A stretch of 64,000 nt of DNA from Ailurus styani (Eukaryota > Chordata > Mammalia > Carnivora > Ailuridae). Below the pieces are notes generated by a model. That model saw only the letters and a program-made list of their open reading frames with translations. It was not told where the DNA came from and made no database searches. The stretch covers positions 10,837,142 through 10,901,141 of the forward strand of contig LNAC01000003.1 of NCBI GenBank assembly GCA_002007465.1, read 5' to 3'. Shown here in pieces: positions 57,774-64,000 of the stretch. Numbering within the stretch: the stretch's first letter is position 1; each line of letters opens with the position of its first letter. A program made the translations under genes and the position numbers.

Positions 57774-58604
57774 AATTTGGTTTTTATTTCATTGAAATAA
57801 AATGTAAAGCAAAACAAAACAACAAAATAGCTTTTTTTGGGATACCTGGAAAGCAGCTATGACAAAGGATTCTTCTGTGATTTCTGTGTCTTTTGTTTCT
57901 TATAGTTGTTTTTGTACCAGATACTTCTAGAGAGAAATAATCAACGCTTCACACACAGATGAGATATTAGTGAAAAGCAGTGACTTTAAAGCACCATACT
58001 ATGTTGAGAGACCTGGCAGTCAGCCTTCTCTTCATATTGCAAGGGATACTTAGTTTCAGCTGGATAATATCACCTATCAAATTAAAATGATGTTGTTAAT
58101 CTAAATTTTAGAAATTGCATAGTTTTATATTTAAAATTTTGTGGGTGTAAACATATGGAACTTAAACCTATTTTGTATTGTATAATATAAAACAAGTATT
58201 AATAGTAGGAGTCAGAATGTTTCTCTTTAAAAAATTTTTCTTATTCTAATAAAATTTGAGGATAGCTACTCTAGATGATGATGATGATGATGATGACAAT
58301 GACGATGGTGATATCTAGGACCTGCATCTCTAAGCACAGAAAACTGATAGCTGGCTGTAAATTTATCAAGTGTTAGATTTAGTGTCTTTTCCCGATTTTC
58401 CGTATGTAGGTTTTACTCGAGGAACTCTGCTTTTAAAGAACCATTACAAAGAAAAGTTTTTTCCATATAAATACAGAACTCTGTTATATCATACACACCA
58501 ATACCATACATCCAAGAAGTCAGAATTATAGCCCTCAGATATTGTTATCATATAGTCGTAAGTAAAATGACTAGCCTACTTCAAAACCACTACAATTCAT
58601 AGAA
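57774..58604. other. Unique interval with GAT repeat
   Basis: A (GAT)n trinucleotide run with late interruptions lies at 58273-58311. No gene is recognised. Confidence 0.5.
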
Positions 58605-58618
58605 GCATATTCACTTTA

Positions 58619-58811
58619 TTTTTTTTTTAAAGATTTATTTATTTGAAAGAGAGAGAGAGATCACAAGTATGCTGAGAGACAGGCAGAGAGAGAGGAGGAA
58701 GCAGGCTCCCTGCTGAGCAGAGAGCCCGATGCGGGCCCCGATCCCAGGACCCTGAGATCATGACCTGAGCCGAAGGCAGAGGCTTTAACCCACTGAGCCA
58801 CCCAGGCGCCC
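58619..58811 (-). repeat. Young Can-SINE (antisense) with target-site duplication
   Basis: Near-consensus reverse copy (AAAGATTTATTTATTTG, GAAGCAGGCTCCCTGCTGAG, GATCCCAGGACCCTGAGATC, CTGAGCCACCCAGGCGCCC). The duplication GCATATTCACTTTA at 58605-58618 recurs as GCGTATTCACTTTA at 58812-58825. The single difference is A to G at a CpG-type position. Confidence 0.97.
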
Positions 58812-58825
58812 GCGTATTCACTTTA

Positions 58826-60310
58826 GATCTGGAAAGGTCTAGAAGTGAATTCTCTCTTGGCTTTTGATTAATTCACTTTGTAATCTTGATCCTTATTTAA
58901 CTTGGGGCCATTTTAAGTCTTCTCCTCTGAAAAATGGAGGCCTTCAGGCTACTTTGGAAGATCACTTTGAGGATTCTGTCTGGTAATTATCAAAGATGCC
59001 TGGACCGGGCTGTCCACATTGGGCTATCAACAAATATTCTGTCTCCTTCCGGTGTGTCTCTATCATTCCACTGGTGGAAATGCCTTCCCCCTTTTCCTTC
59101 AATATCCAGTCTTCCTTACCTCTCGTGCTGGAGGCAAGGCAGAGCTGGGGCCATATGCCTAGATGCAGTGTATCTCAGAGAGAAATCTCACGTCACCTGA
59201 GCAGATGGTTGGTTTTTTCAGGGTTGAACATCTTCCTAATCCTTTCTTAAAAGTAAATTCCTCAAACTAGACAAAGTACGTATGGTCTTTGTGCACCATG
59301 ACTGGGCTGTGTACATAAAGTAGCAGTAGCAGACACAAGTCTTTGACTTCAGAATCAGACATTCTAGTGTTAACTGACTGAAATAGGCATTCCCTTCTGT
59401 GTTGTCCACTTTGCTGTCCTTGCGCTTACTTTGGAATATACCCGGATTGGGACTTCATGACCACTGAGGGGTGGCGCTTTTCAGTGTTTGCTTTTCTGCA
59501 GCTGTAATTCATGAGCAAGGAGAGACTACCCTTCTTTTAAAAAACTGAGGAAAAAAATATGGTGACAGAGAGTGACAAATGTGTGCATGGCTTATTCACA
59601 AATCACTCCATTCATTTATGGCATTTGGTTCTTTCTAAAGAAGAAACATTTTACATCTTATTTTTAAATTATGAGTAAACACAAAGTTTTGGTAAATGAA
59701 TTCTAATGGATCACCTGTTTAGAAAAGGTGGATTACTCTATTTGACAAAATAACATGAACTTCATTTATATGGCTAGTTATATTAACCTTCAATTTATGT
59801 TGTTTTGAAAAATGTTTGGGTGTACCAAAGTTGGCATTACAGATGTGTGTGGAGCATTTTAAAATCCAAATCAAAGAAAACTAGGAAGTATTGCAAACAA
59901 ATTTTTGAGAAGGAAGCACAGATTAGGAGTGCTCAAGCCAACATATCTCTGTTTCTCCAGATGGCCAACAGATGCTTATATTTGATTCTGTAAAAAGTGG
60001 ACTGCCTCTGAAGTACACAATTTCAACACTAAATTTTGACTTGATTTAGGATGTTAGAAAGATAATGTGGTTCCTAGGAAACTTCTTCAAAAGGTGAAGT
60101 TAGAAATTAGTTGTAAAACTTCATACGAGGCAAGGAAGTATTTCTGTATATTATTTAAATATACTCGTATGGAAGGGGAATTTAAAATTAAATCAAGTGG
60201 AGAAAAAAATGATTTATCTAGAATTTATTCACATAAAGAGCTATGTGACATAAACTACAGAAATAAATTCAATATTCATTGAATAGCTCTATTGCAAAAA
60301 AAAAAATCTT
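58826..60310. other. Unique interval
   Basis: No gene is recognised. Frames of 84-88 codons at 58934-59250 overlap each other in different frames and have no domain. CCACTGAGGGGTGGCGC at about 59461 only loosely resembles a CTCF site. Confidence 0.4.
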
Positions 60311-60325
60311 TAATTTTGTCTTTTT

Positions 60326-60397
60326 ATCCCAGGACCCTGAGATCATGACCTGAGCTTAAGGCAGAGGCTTTAAGCCACTGAGCCACCCAGGCACCCC
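60326..60397 (-). repeat. Tailless, 3'-truncated Can-SINE with target-site duplication
   Basis: Only the first about 72 bases of a Can-SINE are present (reverse complement begins GGGGTGCCTGGGTGGCTCAG and stops at GGGTCCTGGGAT). The CT-rich segment, AAATAAA tail and A-run are all absent. A 15-bp duplication flanks it: TAATTTTGTCTTTTT (60311-60325) and TAACTTTGTCTTTTT (60398-60412). Confidence 0.9.
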
Positions 60398-60412
60398 TAA
60401 CTTTGTCTTTTT

Positions 60413-60797
60413 AAAAATTAAATCTAGTATTACCAAAGTATTGTGAAATGTGAATCCTGACATGAAAAGAAGTTTTCCCTGGTAGGAAGAATCCAAATCT
60501 AGTTGGGCAATGAAAATCATCACACAATGTGCTAATAAGTAGGCCTGCGGGATTTTAAAATAATGGAAACTCAGATAAATCAGATTTTTTTTTTCTTTTG
60601 CCACTGAGAAATGACATGTCAGCAGTGGGTCAATGGTGTTTTCTTCCATTCTAAGTATATGAGTTATTTCTATGAGAAGATTGTGGTTTTCTTAGAGAGA
60701 GGCATGGATTCTAATCTGTTGATTCCAAGAAGGTAAACCAGAAATAAGTGGTAAAGAAATGACCTAGAACCATAAGTATAAATCGACATTTAAAAAC
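60413..60797. other. Unique interval
   Basis: No gene is recognised. The 97-codon frame covering 60356-60649 begins in unique sequence and ends in the truncated SINE. Confidence 0.4.
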
Positions 60798-60809
60798 TCC
60801 TAATATATA

Positions 60810-60920
60810 GGGGCACCTGGCTGGCTCAGTTGGTATAGCGTGTGACTCTTGATCTCAAGGTTGTGAGTTTGAACCCCACATGGGGTATAGAGATTACTTA
60901 AAAATAAAATCTTTAAAAAA
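60810..60920 (+). repeat. Short tRNA-like Can-SINE (sense) with target-site duplication
   Basis: Same short architecture as the minus-strand copy at 13986: GGGGCACCTGGCTGGCTCAG, GTGTGACTCTTGATCTCAAG, B-box-like GTGAGTTTGAACCCC, TGGGGTATAGAGATTAC, AAAATAAAATC tail. The duplication TCCTAATATATA (60798-60809) matches TCCTAATACATA (60921-60932) with one difference. Confidence 0.93.
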
Positions 60921-60932
60921 TCCTAATACATA

Positions 60933-61514
60933 ATATTTGATATATTTTGTTCAAAATAATATTTAAAAAGACACACGGACATAATTTTTCTTTTGTTCTA
61001 TTTTATATTTTGCTTAATCACTATATTTAAGGACAGTTTAGCTGAACAGTTAATTTTGGTTTTGTTTGAGACGATCAGGAAAATGCTGCCTTGTTTTTTC
61101 TTTAAAAACATAATTTTCGGCTACCGAACAGCGATTGCTATATTAAGTCAACCTATTCATATTTTAATTGGATCAATACAAAGCTCAATTTGTCTAATGC
61201 GGTAGTTATTTTCTAGGGAGTAAAAATTGGACTAAACCTTAGAAGTAGCTTTACCATGTAGTAAGTAATTAATACAGTTCTTTCTTGCAGAATGATGGTT
61301 TTGGCTCCTTTCTCTAAGCTGAAAACATAAAATCTGATTAAACTACCAGAGGTGCTTCCTTGTAGCCTTATGTGATCTTGAACTTGAACACCTTTCAGAA
61401 CTGTTAGAAGAAAGGGGAGAAATTGTTTTACTTCTTGAGTTTGTTTTTATTGTAACCTGTTTTTATTCTCAATAATCTTTTTGTGTTAATTGTTTTAGTG
61501 ATTAAAGCACTTTC
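60933..61514. other. Unique AT-rich interval
   Basis: No gene or repeat is recognised. A 70-codon frame at 60993-61205 has no domain. Confidence 0.4.
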
Positions 61515-61740
61515 TGGCATAGCATTTGTTAAAGACCTACTCTGTTCTAGGCATTTATTTCATTTACTTTTATTTAATCCTTATTTCCTTATTGAGCCAG
61601 CATTTCCCTTTGACAGAAGAGGAAACCAAGGGTCAAAGGGGTTAAGTGTCTTGCTCAACGTCACCCAGCAAAACGTGGCAGAATAAGGACAGGGTCCCAG
61701 ATCTTCTGACCCAAGGTCTAATGACCTTTCCATTAAACTT
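61515..61740 (-). repeat. MIR SINE (antisense), well preserved
   Basis: 'aaagacctactctgttctaggcatttatttcattt', 'gacagaagaggaaaccaagggtcaaaggggttaagtgtcttgctcaacgtcaccc' and 'ggacagggtcccagatcttctgaccc' follow antisense MIR from its 3' end to the B-box region. The 67-codon frame over it is repeat-derived. Confidence 0.85.
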
Positions 61741-63169
61741 CAATTGCCAATTTTATGCATAATAGGAACAGGCTACTGTATCTTTTCTTAGAGAGAAAAA
61801 CCCACTGAAATACGAAGTTTCAACTGTATTGTCCAAGGAAGAAGTAAGTAGACTTGAGACTTTTCACTAAGATCCCAGATATCTAAGAAGGTAGAATTTA
61901 GGTTCGTATTGGAGAGATTGAATTTTCTTTTGGTAGAGGAAACATGTAAATGTGATATCATTCAGTGAAATACAGATTAAGGGGAACCTAAATATTTTTT
62001 GAGCTTATGAAATCAAATTAGATATATGAGTCTGAAAATAGAGAAAGCCTTCCTTAAAGGCACCTGTTAAAGAAAAGTGTTGGCAAAGTGAAATTTTGTA
62101 AGAATTAGTAAAATGAGCTTAGAATAAAGTCTTCAATGTTTTAAAAACAATTCAACCAGTAAGCAGTAAATGTAGTATAGGCCATGAATCTATTTAATCC
62201 CATTCTTTGAGGTTCCTAACCATGTGACCACAAATCTCTACTGCCACCTTGTGGTAGTATGTATATTTCAGAGACTGGCTCCAGCCAGGAAATTAACCTC
62301 TGAGGTGCTGAGAAGTAGCACAAGTCCAGTGGTAGCTAAACTTAGTTTCTCAATTTAGGAACTAAACAGTTTGGGGTTAACACAGTATACTTCTAGAGTT
62401 ACTACCCAAGCTCTTACTATAGAATTTCAGGAGTCCTGTAGATTTGGAGAGCAAAGCTATTTTATAGATATCACGGGATGAAAACCATGAATGAGAATAG
62501 GAGCTAAATCTCATTTCAGATTCTTTTGTAGTCACAGTGGAAGAAGACATGTTTTTAAGTGGATCCCAAGCGCCAACACAATTTTTTTCTGGAAAGTACA
62601 TTTCAATTTATTCTTTAGAAAGCCATGAGCAGACAGTCTTGCCAACAGGAAGCCTATGGATCTGTAAGAACAGAAGGTTTCCAGTTACTTCTAGACATTT
62701 AGCTGCATTCATAAAACTGACCAATGGTGTTTCTGTCTGGAGGTTGAGTAGTTACTGCAGGTTGTAAGCCAGCTTTGTTGTCAGTCCTAAGCATGTGTTT
62801 CAATTATCACATCAAAAAATATCTTTGATTCCAAAATGATCAATTATTGAAGCTCTGTATGTGATAGCTAATGTGTCTATAAACTCATTAACCCAGTGGA
62901 GCCACCTAATTGTCAACAGTTGATCAAAATTTTGTTTGCCTTTAGATAATTTGTCTTCAGGTGCCAGTGATCCTCCCGTTTTACTGTCATTTGCAGAAAT
63001 GGGATTAATAGATCAAAACACAGATGACAACAAAAGACACATCTTAAATTCTTGGTATTTTTATCATCCTAGAAATATTTTTTAAAATCTTCAATACTTA
63101 AGTCATCACTTATTTAACATTTCATAATGTTTAAGATGTTTGTAATATATCTTAGTGTTAAAAGCAAGT
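61741..63169. other. Unique interval with a CTCF-like word
   Basis: No gene is recognised. Frames of 74 and 76 codons on opposite strands at 62377-62767 overlap and have no domain. A CTCF-like motif at 62241-62254 is listed separately. Confidence 0.4.
62241..62254 (-). promoter_or_regulatory. Candidate CTCF-binding motif
   Basis: CTGCCACCTTGTGG is, in reverse, CCACAAGGTGGCAG. It fits the CTCF core pattern CCASYAGRKGGCAS at 13 of 14 positions, the exception being A where C or T is preferred. Site recognition is from a single motif only. Confidence 0.35.
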
Positions 63170-63300
63170 CTCTACCGAATATGAGTTATGTGATTTGGGA
63201 AAATTATTTAATCTCTTTTGTTATGCACATGATAAGGATAACATCAGCACCATAAAATACAAAGAGAAGTCAAAGGTGTAAAATATTCAGTGTGCTTCTC
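63170..63300 (+). repeat. MIR fragment (sense)
   Basis: 'atgagttatgtgatttgggaaaattatttaatctcttttgttatgc' follows the MIR core ('tgtgtgaccttgggcaagttacttaacctctctgtg'). Confidence 0.6.
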
Positions 63301-63305
63301 AATAA

Positions 63306-63340
63306 GTGTGCGTGCGTGCATGTGTGTGTGTGTGTGTGTA
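63306..63340. repeat. (TG)n microsatellite
   Basis: GTGCGTGCGTGCATG followed by a pure (TG) run. Confidence 0.95.
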
Positions 63341-63599
63341 TGAACAATAACCCCTCTCAAAAAATAATCTCTACTCGGCATAAACATCTTGATGGCTTCT
63401 TATATCTTATTTAACATAAAGATGATGGGAGGCTTAAGTATTCGTATAAAAAATTTGTACAAAAAAGCTTCAAAAATTGATCAGTTAGTACTATCTAGCA
63501 CTTTATTTGCGGAGAATACTGATGGAGAAAGGGGTGAAGAGGAGTAAGCTTGACCCAAGAGAGCCTTTTGTAAAGAGGAGAGTATAAAACCAAGGCTTC
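63341..63599. other. Unique interval
   Basis: Nothing is recognised in this stretch. Confidence 0.4.
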
Positions 63600-64000
63600 A
63601 CAAGGAATGCCCAAACACACACACCCTGGCAACGTTTGAGGAAGCCAGCCTGCTTGGCTCTGTAATTTCTGTTGTGCACCACTGATTTCTCAGGCCATTT
63701 TTAGAGCCTTTTTGAAAATGGTCTCCGAATTATGCACTAATACAGCACCGCTAATGAAAGCTCTCCTAGAACACAGCCTCATTAGCTCTCACTTTTTTTG
63801 CTAATCCACAAATTCTATCCTTCTTGGTGGACACCTGGTGGTCCCCCTCCCCTCCCCATATCTCAGCAGAGATGTAATTGCCAAGGAGAGGAGCGAGGTT
63901 TCATATTACCTAGACGCGTGGCTTATGCAGACTCTTCCATGAGCCTGTCTGTTGTCAATAATTAAGAGCTATCAAAACACTTGGCTAATTTACACTTGAT
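63600..64000. promoter_or_regulatory. Candidate conserved non-coding element, cut by window edge
   Basis: Dense, repeat-free sequence at the right edge. It holds GCTAATGAAAGCTC, CCTCATTAGCTCTC, GCTAATCCAC (bicoid/OTX TAATCC at 63802), CACCTG (E-box at 63832, inside GGTGGACACCTGGTGG), ATGTAATTGCC, and TTGTCAATAATTAAG at 63952, whose first 12 bases recur at 32893. No open frame overlaps it. Of all the blocks in this window it looks most like a developmental enhancer, by motif density. The identity is inferred. Confidence 0.42.

Noticed and set aside
59455..59480. CTCF site at CCACTGAGGGGTGGCGC
   Set aside because: Spacing of the G-tract and the GGCGC part does not fit the core motif without an insertion.

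Overview
The window is nuclear DNA from a carnivoran mammal, most likely a mustelid (ferret, mink, otter or badger group). The main evidence is 17 tRNA-derived Can-SINE copies. The young ones carry the musteloid-style body (head GGCGCCTGGGTGGCTCAGTG, a CT-rich middle, an AAATAAATAAA tail), not the dog, bear or cat versions. Carnivore-type L1 3' ends and older mammalian repeats (MIR, L2, MLT1 LTRs, MER5A-like hAT fragments) fill in the rest. Base composition is AT-rich throughout.

I find no protein-coding gene, no recognisable exon and no structural RNA gene. The longest open frames are about 110 codons. None shows a recognisable domain, and many fall inside SINE, L1, LTR or microsatellite sequence. 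The window reads as intergenic or deep intronic sequence, of the gene-desert type.

Layout: 1-8 kb is old L2, MIR and MLT1 debris plus two SINEs. 8-18 kb is mostly unique, with three candidate conserved non-coding blocks, a composite SINE/L1 insertion (13.7-14.1 kb), an unusual 28-bp direct repeat (9.58/10.27 kb) and a perfect hairpin (15.15 kb). 18-24 kb is dense in SINEs and holds a 34-N gap with an apparent sequencing-adapter remnant. 24-40 kb is mostly unique AT-rich DNA with MIR, MLT1, MER5A and L2 pieces. 40-47 kb carries three SINEs within old L2. 47-51 kb is almost repeat-free. 51-61 kb has a long TTTC microsatellite, a 5'-truncated L1 with two G-quadruplex motifs, two candidate regulatory blocks and SINEs, one of them a tailless 72-bp copy with target-site duplications. 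61-64 kb ends in a compact, motif-rich block cut by the window edge.

The functional case rests on several repeat-free blocks dense in homeodomain (TAATTA, TAATCC), AP-1/MAF (TGACTCA, TGCTGACTCA) and E-box words. They look like distal enhancers, but that is inference from composition only. No novel genetic system was found. The best leads are the adapter remnant, the tailless SINE, the nested retroelement, the 28-bp duplication with its hairpin, and the candidate enhancers.
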